A stretch of 64,000 bases of DNA from JAGVSR01 sp964589785 (GCA_964589785.1 CAZPUQ010000002.1:248001-312000); one strand, 5' to 3'; numbered from the stretch's first letter, positions 18,289 to 27,560 are shown. Notes: generated from the sequence alone by a model not told the origin. A program made the numbers and translations.

Positions 18289-19135
18289 CATCGCGACCGC
18301 CGGCCGGGGATTCAGCGATAGACTCGGCGCCGCAGGCGCTGACGCGGATGCGGTGTCTGCGACGCGCTTTGCGCTGGATCCCCGAACGCGCCTCGCTGCG
18401 CTCACGCGTTCGAGGATGACGTTTTGCAGGTGGGCCGCCAGCGGCCCGACCACCCCCCACGTCATGGCCGGGTTCAACCCGGCCATCCAGGGCTACAGTC
18501 GCCGACAGTCCAGCCTGGGCTCCTGGATGGCCGCCTCGAGGGCGGCCATGACGTGTAGTGGGAAACGGCGGGCCAGGGAACACGGGCTGGAGGGCGGGTC
18601 ACGCGTCGCCATGACGGCTGGCAAGCGATCCGGCCATCCCAACAACGTCATGGCCGGGTTCAACCCGGCCATCCAGGGCGACGGCCACCAACAGGTGAGC
18701 CTGGGCTCCCTGGATGGCCGCCTCGAGGGCGGGCCATGACGTTGGGAGAGATGCGCCATCGATCGCGTTGATCCTCTCTCGATACGCCTTTCAGAACCGC
18801 CTCTCCGCGTCGTCGCGGAGCGATGCTTCGCATCGACGGGAGAGGCCGGCGCGCAGCGCCGGGTGAGGGGGCGGTTCCGCGAGTTGCGAGGTCGCAGAAC
18901 GCCCCCCTCACCCCGACCCTCTCCCCAAGGGGAGAGGGAGCGCATCGCGACCGCCGGCCGGGGATCCAGCGAGAGACTCGGCGCCGCAGGCGCTCACGAC
19001 CGAATGCGGTGTCTGCGACGCCTTTTGCGCTGGATTCCCGAACGCGCCTCGCTGCGCTCACGCGTTCGAGGATGACGTTTTGCAGGTGGGCAGCGGCCCC
19101 CCACGTCATGGCCGGGTTCAACCCGGCCATCCAGG
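18289..19135. repeat. intergenic repeat cluster with two ~150-bp direct copies and three identical palindromes
   Basis: Two near-identical direct copies of about 150 bp start with CATCGCGACCGCCGG at 18289 and 18943 and run to about 18437 and 19091. Each is followed by a palindrome with 11-bp arms ATGGCCGGGTT / AACCCGGCCAT separated by one base. That palindrome occurs at 18460-18491, 18646-18677 and 19104-19135. A further pair of copies (18514-18553 and 18700-18741) reads CCTGGATGGCCGCCTCGAGG and mirrors part of the palindrome. The whole 18177-19169 spacer is non-coding in my reading. Such dispersed palindromes are common in Hyphomicrobiales chromosomes. Confidence 0.85.
18799..18866 (-). repeat. 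dispersed composite intergenic element, copy 1
   Basis: On the minus strand this 68-bp block has CTCACCCGGCGCTGCGCGCC, CCTCTCCC, the palindromic core CGATGC-GAA-GCATCG, CTCCGCGA and a closing GGAGAGGC. The same modules in the same order occur at 37783-37923 on the plus strand. A CTCTCCCC/GGGGAGAG palindrome, also part of copy 2, lies near by at 18919-18936. Confidence 0.75.
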
Positions 19136-19169
19136 AGCGCGAGCTCAATTCTTTGCGGGGGGAGGGGGA

Positions 19170-20249
19170 CTACTGCACGACGATCTCGACCGCCGCGCTC
19201 TGCCCGTCCTGCACCGTGAAGTCGCGGCGGTAGGCGCGGCTGCGGTTGCGGGCGACAACGGTATAGCGGCCCGGCGCCAGCGTGTGCGCGGGCAGCGCGC
19301 CGACGCTCTCCTTTACGATGCCGCCCTCCGGCGTCTGGATGGTCCACTGCGTGCCGGGCAGGGCCTCGCCGCCGGAGCGCTCCACGAGCTTGAAGGAGAC
19401 CTTGGCGAACGTGTGCACGATCGTCGCTTCCGTCAGCTTGCCCGATTCCACGGTCACGTCGCTGCGCACGATCGCGTTGGCGTCGCCGTAGGTCGACACG
19501 ATGTGATAGATGCCGGCGTTGAGACGGATCACGAGGCCGGGCTTGGCGCCGCCGAGGACGAGGCGGCGGTCGTCGGTCTGGTCGCGGTCAGAAAAGATCG
19601 CGTACGTGACGCTGCCGGCCGGTGCCGGCTTGCCTCCGAGCAATGCGGTGATGCGCAGCCCGCCGGCGTTGAGGATGAACTTTTCTAAAACCGGCTCGGC
19701 GCCCGCCGCCTCGGGCACGGTGATCTTGCGCGTGAGATGGGCGCGCCCGAACGCGGCATTGACGACGTAGGCGCCGGGCTTCAGCGCCACGACGGGGCTG
19801 GCGTGGCGCTCGGTGTCGAGGAGCTTGCCATGGCGGTCGCCCTTCGTCTCCTCGTAGATGCGCCAGACGAGGCCCTGCTCGATCCGCTGCCCGTCCTCGG
19901 TGAGGAAGGCCACGAGCTGGACCGGCACCGCGCCGGCGGCATCTTGTCCGGCTCCGCCGGACGGAGCCCCCGTGCGCGGCACGACGGTGACGCCTGGCGG
20001 CGGGGCGGCCGGAGATTGGGAGGGAGATTGGGAGGGAGATTTCGGGGGAACCTGCGGGTCCGGACTCGGCGGCACCGTCAGCTCCCAGCCGCTGCCGGGT
20101 GCCCCGGGCAAAGGGCCCTGCGCCGAAGCCAGTCCCGTGCTCCCTGCGATCGCGGCGGCGAGCACGCAAATGAGACGCAGGCGGGCGGCCCACGTCGCGG
20201 CAGCGGCGCGTCCGCGTCGAGGCTCAAAGGTATCGATGAGCACGGTCAT
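19170..20249 (-). CDS. secreted protein with repeated PEGA/carboxypeptidase-regulatory-like beta domains
   Basis: A 359-residue exported protein. After an N-terminal signal/anchor (about residues 22-47, LICVLAAAIAGSTGLASAQ) there is a Pro/Ser-rich linker with tandem PPKSPSQSPSQSP, then several beta-sandwich units of the pattern LKPGAYVVNAAFGRAHLTRKI, LNAGIYHIVSTYGDANAIVRSDVTV and LAPGRYTVVARNRSRAYRRDFTV. The start at ATG 20249 is chosen because the signal follows it. It lies 113 bp downstream of the VWA protein gene, whose C-terminal units are similar, so they are probably one operon and related by duplication. Specific function unknown. Confidence 0.75.
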   Translation of the reverse strand: MTVLIDTFEPRRGRAAAATWAARLRLICVLAAAIAGSTGLASAQGPLPGAPGSGWELTVPPSPDPQVPPKSPSQSPSQSPAAPPPGVTVVPRTGAPSGGAGQDAAGAVPVQLVAFLTEDGQRIEQGLVWRIYEETKGDRHGKLLDTERHASPVVALKPGAYVVNAAFGRAHLTRKITVPEAAGAEPVLEKFILNAGGLRITALLGGKPAPAGSVTYAIFSDRDQTDDRRLVLGGAKPGLVIRLNAGIYHIVSTYGDANAIVRSDVTVESGKLTEATIVHTFAKVSFKLVERSGGEALPGTQWTIQTPEGGIVKESVGALPAHTLAPGRYTVVARNRSRAYRRDFTVQDGQSAAVEIVVQ

Positions 20250-20362
20250 TCTGGTCTTGCAGCGATCTCTTGCACGGCCCCAATCCGCCGCTTGCCTTGA
20301 TGGGCGGGCAACGATGGTCGAAGTGTGGCGAAGGCGCCGAGCGTCAACTGTCTGCGTCCGGC

Positions 20363-22336
20363 TCACGGCGATGCGACGTCGACGACGCGTGCCTCGCCCG
20401 GCGCGAGGCTGACGGAGCGCTGGATGCGGGCGTCGGCGGTATCGACCTCGAGCACATACGTGCCGGGCGCGACGACCGCCTTCAATTCGCCTCCGGCGCG
20501 CGATCGCCACACGACCCGGCCGGCCGCATCCCGGATCGCGGCCTGGACCGAAGCACCGCCCTCGCCGGCGCCGAGCCCCGCGACGGCGATCTCGCCCGCC
20601 GCCAGCTTCAGCTCGATGGCGGCATCCTTGCCGGCGGTGAGCGCGATCGTCTGGCTGGTGCGGATGTTGAGCGTGCCGACCTGGGCATCGATGCGATAGC
20701 GCCCGGCGCCGAGCACGAAGGTCGGACCGGCCTCGGTGCTCTGGCCGACGAGACGCTTTTGACCGTCCGCCTCGTAGACGCGCGTGACGATGGCGAGCGC
20801 GGGCGGAAGGACGGCGCCGACGAGGGTGGCCTTGACCGTCAGCCGCGCGACATCGAGCACGACCGTGCGCTTGACGATGTCGCCGCTCGAGACGGCGACG
20901 CGCTCGCGGACCTCGCTGGTGCCGTGGCGCGCCGTCACGTAGTAGGTGCCGGCCTGCACCGTGAAGGTGGCGACGGGAGCCGTCGAGCGCGCGATCTCGC
21001 GCCGGCCCTGGGGGGCGGCCGGATCATCGACCTCGATCAGATAGAGGACGCGGTCGAGCGGCGGGCCGCCCTCGACACCGGCGGCAGTCAGCTCGACCTG
21101 GCCGGTTTCGAGGACGAGCTCGGAGGCGATCGTAGCCCCCGGCGCGATGGCGACGGTGGCACGCGAGCGGGCGAGCCCGTCCGTGACGTCGACCGCGTAG
21201 CTGCCCGCCGGCACGATGAGATCGGCGGTCGCCTCGCGCCCGATCCACAATGGAGCGGCCGCCTGCGTGTCGCCGTCGAGCACGGCGGCGACCGTCATCA
21301 CGGGGGCGGACAGCTTGTCGCCCTGGCGGCTCGCGCTCGCGGCGACCTTCAGCGTGCCGGCATCGAGGGCCAGGCGTTTCACCGTCGGTCCATCGGCCGC
21401 GACATCGATGTCGAAGCTGCGCGTGACAAGGCCGAGTGCCGCGGCCACCGTGTAGCGGCCGGGGGCCAGTGTCTCGTTGATCTCGCGGCTGCTGCGCTCG
21501 ACGAGCGGGGCTTCGTCCGCCGGAGCGCCGCCGCGTGCGATGCGCCATGCGATCGGGCTGTCGACCATCGCCGCGCCGTCGGCCATCGCGGCCGTGAGCC
21601 GCAATCCCGGCGGCCCCGTTGGCTGCGGCGGGGGCGCCGCCGCGGGCGTCGCGGCGGCGACGGGAGCTGTAGCCGCATCAAGCCCGGCAAGCCGGAAGGC
21701 TTGCCCCAGGGCCGTTGCGATCTCCGCCTCGTTGCCGGCGTCGAACTGCGTGCCGCCGGTCGCCTTCGCGACGCAGCGCATGCGCTCCCGCTCCGACTTC
21801 GACAGGCCAAGGCTTACGACGTGAACTTTGAGCGCGGGGCTCGTCTTGCCGATGTCGGCGGCCGCCGCGCAGATATCCTGCCCGCAATTGTCGAGGTTGT
21901 CGTGGACGAGAATGATGTGACCCGCCGATCCCGCGCCGGCCGCCTTCGCCGCCTCCCGCAGCGCGCCGGCCACCGGCCCCTTGCCCTTCGGGCTCAACTG
22001 CTCGAGCGCGGCGATGGCGCCGCCCGCGCCGCCCGCTTCGACGGGGGTGAGGATCTCGACGTCGCCGCAGTCGCCCTTGCGCCTGTGTCCGAAGGACGCC
22101 AAGCCGATGCGCGACTGCGACGGCGTCTTTTCGAGGAGCTCACGCAAGGCATCGCGCGTGGCGTAGAACTTCGCGGCCTCGTTGCCGTCCATCTTGCCCC
22201 ACATGGAGCCGGAGCCATCGACGATGACGACGGCCGGGGGGGCCGTATCGGCGCGGGCGGCAGAGGAGGCGGCGGACAGCGCCGCGGCCGTCGCAGCGAA
22301 AAGGGTCCCAAAGAGCCGTCGGTCGCATCCGAGCAC
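20363..22336 (-). CDS. exported VWA-domain protein with repeated PEGA-like domains
   Basis: A 657-residue exported protein: signal peptide (to about residue 30, SAASSAARADT), then a von Willebrand A domain with an intact metal-site motif DGSGSMWGK and later HIILVHDNLDNCGQDICAAA. A Pro/Ala linker (about 225-245) separates it from at least five beta units of the kind LAPGRYTVAAALGLVTRSFDIDV, VPAGSYAVDVTDGLARS, VQAGTYYVTARHGTSEVRERV, LGAGRYRIDAQVG and VAPGTYVLEVDTADARIQRSV. The pattern suggests a periplasmic or surface protein binding ligand or metal through the VWA head. It is upstream of the related 359-residue protein. Confidence 0.8.
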   Translation of the reverse strand: MLGCDRRLFGTLFAATAAALSAASSAARADTAPPAVVIVDGSGSMWGKMDGNEAAKFYATRDALRELLEKTPSQSRIGLASFGHRRKGDCGDVEILTPVEAGGAGGAIAALEQLSPKGKGPVAGALREAAKAAGAGSAGHIILVHDNLDNCGQDICAAAADIGKTSPALKVHVVSLGLSKSERERMRCVAKATGGTQFDAGNEAEIATALGQAFRLAGLDAATAPVAAATPAAAPPPQPTGPPGLRLTAAMADGAAMVDSPIAWRIARGGAPADEAPLVERSSREINETLAPGRYTVAAALGLVTRSFDIDVAADGPTVKRLALDAGTLKVAASASRQGDKLSAPVMTVAAVLDGDTQAAAPLWIGREATADLIVPAGSYAVDVTDGLARSRATVAIAPGATIASELVLETGQVELTAAGVEGGPPLDRVLYLIEVDDPAAPQGRREIARSTAPVATFTVQAGTYYVTARHGTSEVRERVAVSSGDIVKRTVVLDVARLTVKATLVGAVLPPALAIVTRVYEADGQKRLVGQSTEAGPTFVLGAGRYRIDAQVGTLNIRTSQTIALTAGKDAAIELKLAAGEIAVAGLGAGEGGASVQAAIRDAAGRVVWRSRAGGELKAVVAPGTYVLEVDTADARIQRSVSLAPGEARVVDVASP

Positions 22337-22473
22337 GTGTCAAGTCTCCTCATGGGCGCCGGCCCGCCCCGCGCTTCGGACGCGGTCGCGACGAGCCGGA
22401 ATGATTGTACCAGACCTCCGGTTGCGTTAGCGAGGGTGGGACGAGGCCCGCAACAGCACGAGACGAAACGTCC

Positions 22474-23100
22474 ATGTCCGAGCCGTCCATGTCCGACCCG
22501 TCCACGTCCCCGTCCGATCCGACCCTGTCCAATCCGGTGATCGCGCTCCTGAAATCGCGCCGGTCGGTCAAGCCGGACCTGCTCGCCGAGCCGGCGCCCT
22601 CGGCGGACGAGCTCCAGACGATCCTGTCGATCGCCGCCCGCGTGCCCGACCACAAGAAGCTGGTGCCGTGGCGATTCGTTGTCATTGCGGGAGCGGCGCG
22701 CGAGCGGCTCGGCGAGATCGCAGCCGACGCGTGCCGGCGCGAGGAGGCCGAGCCGCCATCCCATGTCCGCCTCGACATGGAGCGCCAGCGGTTCACCCGG
22801 GCGCCGCTCGTGATCGCCGTCGTCTCGCGCGTCAGGGAAACGCGGGGCGCGCCGGAGTGGGAGCAGATCCTGTCGGCGGGCGCCGCCTGCATGAACCTCT
22901 GCGTGGCCGCCAATGCGCTCGGCTATGGCTCCTGCTGGATTACGGAGTGGATCGCGTACTCGCGCCACTTCACGTCCGAGTTCGGCCTGGCGCCGAACGA
23001 ACGCATCGCGGGCTTCGTGCACATCGGCACCGCAAAGGAGAAGCCGGAGGACCGCGAGCGGCCGGCGCTCGCAGATGTCGTCACGACGCTCGGGTCCTGA
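22474..23100 (+). CDS. nitroreductase family protein (YdjA-like)
   Basis: A 208-residue FMN-dependent nitroreductase-fold protein. The N-terminal LKSRRSVKPDLL carries the FMN phosphate-binding Arg-Arg-Ser signature. Then follow IAARVPDHKKLVPWRFVVI, the central GAACMNLCVAANALGYGSCWITEW and GFVHIGTAKEKPEDRERP, matching the short YdjA/malonic-semialdehyde-reductase-like subgroup. The physiological substrate is unknown. ATG 22474 is used; ATG 22489 is possible. It is divergent from the VWA gene and converges with nadK. Confidence 0.88.
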   Translation: MSEPSMSDPSTSPSDPTLSNPVIALLKSRRSVKPDLLAEPAPSADELQTILSIAARVPDHKKLVPWRFVVIAGAARERLGEIAADACRREEAEPPSHVRLDMERQRFTRAPLVIAVVSRVRETRGAPEWEQILSAGAACMNLCVAANALGYGSCWITEWIAYSRHFTSEFGLAPNERIAGFVHIGTAKEKPEDRERPALADVVTTLGS

Positions 23101-23115
23101 TCGGGAGGCTTAGGT

Positions 23116-23898
23116 CTAGAACCGGAACTGCTCGGCCAGCACGCGCTCGTCGAGCGAGTGACCGGGATCGAACAGCATGAAGAGGTCGATGTGGCGCGCC
23201 TGCTCGACCTCGACGCGAACGACCTGGCGCGTCTCGATGTGGTCGGCGACGGCGCTGACCGGCCGCTTGTCGTGCTCCTTGACCGTGATGGTGATGCGCG
23301 CGTTGTCGGGTAGGAGCGCGCCGCGCCAGCGCCGCGGCCGGAACGGGCAGATCGGCGTCAGCGCCAGGAGCTTGGCGTTGAGCGGCAGGATCGGCCCGTG
23401 CGCGGAGAGGTTGTAGGCCGTCGAGCCCGCGGGCGTGGCGACCAGGATGCCGTCGCAGATGAGCTCCTCGATGCGCTCGGTCCCGTCGACCGCGATCGAG
23501 AGCTTGGCCGCCTGATAGGTCTCGCGGAAGAGCGAGACCTCGTTGATCGCCAGCCCCTTTTTCGCCTTGCCGTGCGCGTCGGTGGCGACCATGGACAGCG
23601 GATGGACGCGCGTGACCTCGGCGGCCGCCAGGCGCTGCCTGAGGTCGTCCTCGCTGTACTCGTTCATGAGGAAGCCGACCGAGCCCCGGTTCATGCCGTA
23701 GATCGGGATGCGGTCGTTCATGTAGCGGTGCAGCGTCTGCAGCATGAGGCCGTCGCCGCCCAGGGCGACGATGGCCTCGGCCTCGGCCGGCCGCACATTG
23801 CCGTAGAGCGAGGTCAGCCGCTCGAGCGCCACGCGCGCCTCGGGCACGTCGCTCGCCACGAAGGCGATGCGGGCGAATTTGTTCTGGAGTTTGCTCAT
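23116..23898 (-). CDS. nadK: NAD kinase
   Basis: ATP-dependent NAD kinase (EC 2.7.1.23), 260 residues, which makes NADP. The signature GGDGLMLQTLHRYM lies near residue 47, then YGMNRGSVGFLMNEY, the NE/D motif INEVSLFRETYQAAKLSI and the substrate-site ICDGILVATPAGSTAYNLSAHGPI. The length is slightly short but normal for Hyphomicrobiales. ATG 23898 is used; upstream frame is open but not homologous. It is divergent from cutA. Confidence 0.96.
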   Translation of the reverse strand: MSKLQNKFARIAFVASDVPEARVALERLTSLYGNVRPAEAEAIVALGGDGLMLQTLHRYMNDRIPIYGMNRGSVGFLMNEYSEDDLRQRLAAAEVTRVHPLSMVATDAHGKAKKGLAINEVSLFRETYQAAKLSIAVDGTERIEELICDGILVATPAGSTAYNLSAHGPILPLNAKLLALTPICPFRPRRWRGALLPDNARITITVKEHDKRPVSAVADHIETRQVVRVEVEQARHIDLFMLFDPGHSLDERVLAEQFRF

Positions 23899-23973
23899 GC
23901 GGCGCGGGAAGCTCGAGGCGGCAGGACGTGGCGGGCCGGCAGGCGCCGGCCGGAGGCAGGGAGGCTCGCGCAC

Positions 23974-24315
23974 TTGGACCCGATGGACAAGCCCGTTCTC
24001 ATCTATGCGACCTTCCCGGACGCTGGGAGCGCCGAAGCGGTCGGCCGTCACCTCGTGGAGGCGGGGCTGGCGGCCTGCATGAATATCCTGCCGGGGATGG
24101 TTGCCATCTACCGCTGGGAGGGCGCAGTCGAGCGCGCCGGGGAGTGCGCGGCGATCATCAAGACCCGGGCGGGACTGGCAGATGCGGCCATCGCCGCGGG
24201 CAAGGCCCGGCACCCCTATACAACGCCGGCCTTCCTGACGCTGGCCGTCAGCGGCGGCTCGGCGCCCTATCTCGACTGGATCGTGGCCAGCACCGCCGGC
24301 GCTCCCGACACGTGA
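23974..24315 (+). CDS. cutA: divalent-cation tolerance protein CutA
   Basis: A small cytoplasmic trimeric protein of the CutA1 family (113 residues), linked in E. coli to copper/divalent metal tolerance. The motifs ATFPDAGSAEAVGRHLVEAGLAACMNILPGM, YRWEGAVERAGECAAIIKT and RHPYTTPAFLTL are diagnostic. GGGAGG at 23959-23964 is 9 nt before TTG 23974, which is why I use it; ATG 23983, three codons in, is a plausible alternative. It converges with the following gene. Confidence 0.93.
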   Translation: MDPMDKPVLIYATFPDAGSAEAVGRHLVEAGLAACMNILPGMVAIYRWEGAVERAGECAAIIKTRAGLADAAIAAGKARHPYTTPAFLTLAVSGGSAPYLDWIVASTAGAPDT

Positions 24316-24345
24316 GGCGCGCACGGCGAGGGGCGGGCGAGAAAG

Positions 24346-25458
24346 TTACATCCGGCCGAGCGGATGCAGGAACAGCATCTGCACCGAGCGCGTCGCATAG
24401 TAGCGCCGCTTCTGGGGCGGCTTGGCCGCGCGCGGGCGCGGGGGCTTGGCCGCCCGCCGCGGGGCAGCCGGCCGGTAGACGCCGGGCGCGCGCTCGGCGT
24501 CGCTGACCGCCGGCTCGGCGTCATCGGCGGACGGGATCGCGGCCACGTCCGCCGGGGTCTCCCGTGCGGCAGCAGGCTCGCTTTGCCAGGGCAGGCGCTC
24601 GCCGGCGGGCGACGGCCATTCCGTGACAGGCGCGGCGGCGGCCGGCGGGGGCGTCGGCCCTCCCATCGACATGCGGCCCGGCAGTGGCTCGCGAACGAGC
24701 GCCGGCCGGGCGGCGGCAGCGCGCGGCGCCGGCGGCTGGGCCTCTGTCGCGGCGAGCACCGTGCGCGGCACGCAGCGGCCGCCCGATGCGACCTCCGTCG
24801 GACGGCAGGACATGCCGCAGACCTGGCCGGTGTGGTTCCTGACGAGCGACAGGAGGATGACGTCAGGCTCGGTCGTCGGCAGCGAGGCATTGACGCGCCC
24901 GATGAAGGCGATCATGGCGCCGCGCGACTGCTCGCCCCAACTGCCGTCGAGGCGGCCGGTGTAGCAGCCGACGCGTTTCAGCTCCGCCTGGATCTGGCGG
25001 GCGAGGGCACGCTGCATCTTGGGACTGTCCGCCGGCGCGGCGGCGGAGGGCGGGCTGATCACGGTGACGGGCGCGACGGCCGTCTGCCATTCCGGAATCG
25101 CGGCCGGGATCGCGGCGGGGATCGCGGCTGGGGTCTCACGCGGGGAGGCCGGTGTCGCGGGATCGGCGGTGGCCGGGGCGGGGCCCGCGTCCTGCGGCGG
25201 CGCTTGGCCGGTCACACCCAAGCCCGCCGGAGCGGGACTGAGCCGGGCAACGTTCGGCACCGGCTCGGGCGAAAGCACGGGTTGCCGCAATCCCGGCTGG
25301 TCGGCTGCGACCGTCGTCGGTTCCAGGATGGTGGCGCGCGCCACGATCCGGGTGATGGCTGCGACCTGCTCTTCGCGCTCGGACGGCGAGGGCGCATTGG
25401 CATAGAGCGCGAACCCGAGACCCGTGCCGAGGACCAACAAACCCAAAGCTTTCTGCAT
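24346..25458 (-). CDS. exported peptidoglycan-binding-like protein with proline/alanine-rich regions
   Basis: A 370-residue protein with an N-terminal membrane segment (KALGLLVLGTGLGFALYANA). A Pro/Ala-rich stretch follows, with a triplicated AAIP repeat near residue 110. Then comes a conserved module at about 150-230: IQAELKRVGCYTGRLDGSWGEQSRGAMIAF followed by CGMSCRPTEVASGGRCVP, resembling the modified peptidoglycan-binding/cysteine-loop unit seen after caspase-like domains in Hyphomicrobiales. The rest is Pro/Ala/Arg-rich, ending with a basic tail. Probably cell-envelope associated. It is alone, with an 862-bp spacer upstream. Confidence 0.72.
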   Translation of the reverse strand: MQKALGLLVLGTGLGFALYANAPSPSEREEQVAAITRIVARATILEPTTVAADQPGLRQPVLSPEPVPNVARLSPAPAGLGVTGQAPPQDAGPAPATADPATPASPRETPAAIPAAIPAAIPEWQTAVAPVTVISPPSAAAPADSPKMQRALARQIQAELKRVGCYTGRLDGSWGEQSRGAMIAFIGRVNASLPTTEPDVILLSLVRNHTGQVCGMSCRPTEVASGGRCVPRTVLAATEAQPPAPRAAAARPALVREPLPGRMSMGGPTPPPAAAAPVTEWPSPAGERLPWQSEPAAARETPADVAAIPSADDAEPAVSDAERAPGVYRPAAPRRAAKPPRPRAAKPPQKRRYYATRSVQMLFLHPLGRM

Positions 25459-26320
25459 CGAGGCCTACTCCTGGACCAGGGCCATCGGCTCGCTACGCAA
25501 AAGTGCTGCGCCCGTCGGTTCCGCAGCGGGACCGTCCGGACGCACGGTTCGACCCGTGTCTTGGTCTTGGGCTGTCTGGGCTCGCCTCGCTGCCATGTCT
25601 GGCACGCCGCGGACGGGGGAGCAGTCCGATTCCGGGGCGGGAAACCCCCTCACCGGCGCTCAGCCAATTTTTAGTGAATTTTAAACCATTGCAGCCTGCT
25701 CAGAAAGCGCTGTTTCAGGTCTAACACTTTGTCTTCGCGCCGTTGTGCATCGCACCGGCCGCGCCGGGTGAGAGAGCGCGGGGCGGGCACCGGAAGCGGC
25801 CGCCGTCATCGACAGGCTGCCGGACGAACTGGGGATATCCGTTGAACAAAAACGCCGGCCGTTGTGGACGGTATGGGGGCGAAATCTGTGTCGCGCGCGC
25901 CACCTCGCGTGGCGCAGGAAAGAGCCATTTGTCTACAGTTCTGATTCTCTTAACAAAACATTTCGAATCGCATAGCGTTCCGCGTCGAGGGGAGTGTGTC
26001 GCGTACGACACTTGTTTGCTTCGGCCCTTCGCCCATGTTTTGCACCGGTCGGCTCTAGCGGCAGCGCGACCTGTGAACAAGGCGAGGACAGGCCCGAAGG
26101 TCCAGCAGGTCTCGAGTTCGTTCCCACAGTCGAGTCGATCTGCGCCGGATGCCATTTGGGGATGGCCCGGCACGCTCAAGCGGATCGCCATCGGGTGTGC
26201 GAAGGGGCTCTTGTCAGGTGCTTGAGCTGGCTTCCGTTTCTCCTCCGGACAACAAGACAAAGCGAGCCGGGACGATGGGGGATACCAGCGTCCGACCGGC
26301 TCTGTGCAATGGAGAGGGCT
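25459..26320 (+). other. intergenic spacer with AT-rich promoter-like segments
   Basis: These 862 bp separate the divergent peptidoglycan-binding-like gene and the membrane protein gene at 26321. AT-rich patches lie at about 25670-25735 and 25925-25975, the likely promoters. GTGTCG-CGTA-CGACAC at 25996-26011 is a 6-4-6 palindrome that could be an operator. A plus-strand open frame of 160 codons (25743-26225) has no recognisable motifs and an uneven composition, so I do not call it. Confidence 0.5.
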
Positions 26321-27547
26321 ATGCGACACCTGATGGGTGTACTAGGGGTTCTCGCAGCCGGCGTGCTACTTGCCGTCTCGGCTGCCATGAACTGGCGTTT
26401 TGGCTACAGTCTCGGGAAGACCGAGCTCGACGGCATGATCTACGGCTCGGCCTCGGCCGCCGCAGACTGCCTGAAAGCGCTTGTGCCGTTCTTCTTCTTC
26501 GCCGCTATCAGAAACCGGATGTGGTCGCAGGCCGCTGCGGCGGCGCTGGTGGGCATCGTCTGTACCGCCTACTCGCTCACGTCCGCGCTCGGTCACGCCG
26601 CCTTGAACCGCCTGGACACGACCGGCCAGCGTGCCGTCGAGGCCCAGGCCTACAAGGATCTGCGTGCCGATCTCGCCCGGACGCAGGAGCAGCTCGGATG
26701 GGTGCCTCAACACCGTCCGATCGGCGTCGTCCAGAGCGACATCGACAACGCCCAGAACCAGCGCCCCTGGGCCTGGACGAAGGGCTGCACGGAGGTGACG
26801 GGCAAGCAGGGCCGCGAGTTCTGCCAGTCGTACCTGTCGCTCACGGCGGAGCTCGCCGCGGGCAAGGAGGCCGAGAAGCTGAGCTCGCGCATCAGCGACC
26901 TGTCGACGAAGCTGTCGGCCGCGAGCGGCTCCGCCGTCATGGCGGAAGCCGATCCGCAAGCCGCGGTCCTCGCCAAGCTGTCCGGCTTCAGCGTCGATAC
27001 CGTGCAGATCGCGTTGACCGTGTTCATCGCACTCCTCCTGGAGGTCGGGTCGTGCTTCGGCATGTACATCGCCTTCAGCCAGTGGCGCCTCTATGACGTC
27101 GCGGCACCCGCCGCGCCCGTGATGGCTGCGATCGCCACGCCCGTGATCACCGCTGCGGCAGCGGTGGCGGCCCCCGTCCGCGAGACGGCGCCCGTGCAGA
27201 TTGCTGCAAAGCCGCGTTCCGGCGCGAACGACAACAGGTCGTCGCCGGCTCCGCAACGTCCCATGGCTCCCGAAACCGATGTGGAGCGCTTCTACAAGGA
27301 GAATGTCCAGACGCAGGATGGCTCGAGCATGACGGCCACCGAGCTCTACGAGGAGTATTGTGCCTGGTGTGAAGAGAAGGAGAAGGAACCTCTCGCACTG
27401 CCGACGTTCGGACGAGAATTCGGCGAACTCGGCGTCCAGAAGGCCAAGCTCGGCGGTCGCGTCCGCTATATCGGCATCGCTCTCAAGGGCGCCAGGGACA
27501 TCGAGGAGGATAAGAAGCTGACGGCCTTCAAGGAGAGGGCCGCCTAG
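26321..27547 (+). CDS. multi-span membrane protein with C-terminal primase-like winged-helix domain
   Basis: A 408-residue protein of unrecognised family. Hydrophobic helices lie at about 4-24, 50-64, 70-92 and 226-252. Two helical, probably coiled-coil stretches lie between (about 103-125 and 178-202), with Cys156 and Cys168. A linker rich in Pro/Ala follows (260-318). The last 70 residues (VERFYKENVQ... ELYEEYCAWCEEKEKEPLAL PTFGREFGELGVQKAK ... YIGIAL) resemble the winged-helix found at the C-terminus of phage/plasmid D5/P4-type primases. GGAGAGGG precedes ATG 26321. No primase or helicase is near. A strong terminator follows, so it is monocistronic. Function unknown. Confidence 0.7.
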   Translation: MRHLMGVLGVLAAGVLLAVSAAMNWRFGYSLGKTELDGMIYGSASAAADCLKALVPFFFFAAIRNRMWSQAAAAALVGIVCTAYSLTSALGHAALNRLDTTGQRAVEAQAYKDLRADLARTQEQLGWVPQHRPIGVVQSDIDNAQNQRPWAWTKGCTEVTGKQGREFCQSYLSLTAELAAGKEAEKLSSRISDLSTKLSAASGSAVMAEADPQAAVLAKLSGFSVDTVQIALTVFIALLLEVGSCFGMYIAFSQWRLYDVAAPAAPVMAAIATPVITAAAAVAAPVRETAPVQIAAKPRSGANDNRSSPAPQRPMAPETDVERFYKENVQTQDGSSMTATELYEEYCAWCEEKEKEPLALPTFGREFGELGVQKAKLGGRVRYIGIALKGARDIEEDKKLTAFKERAA

Positions 27548-27560
27548 AGATAGGCATTAC

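Noticed and set aside
25743..26225. A 160-codon plus-strand frame in the 25.5-26.3 kb spacer
   Set aside because: No recognisable motif, odd composition and no convincing ribosome site; the region is AT-richer and reads like promoter sequence.
26321..27547. Prophage or plasmid remnant suggested by the primase-like winged helix
   Set aside because: No integrase, replication, capsid or terminase genes are near, and the base composition matches its neighbours.
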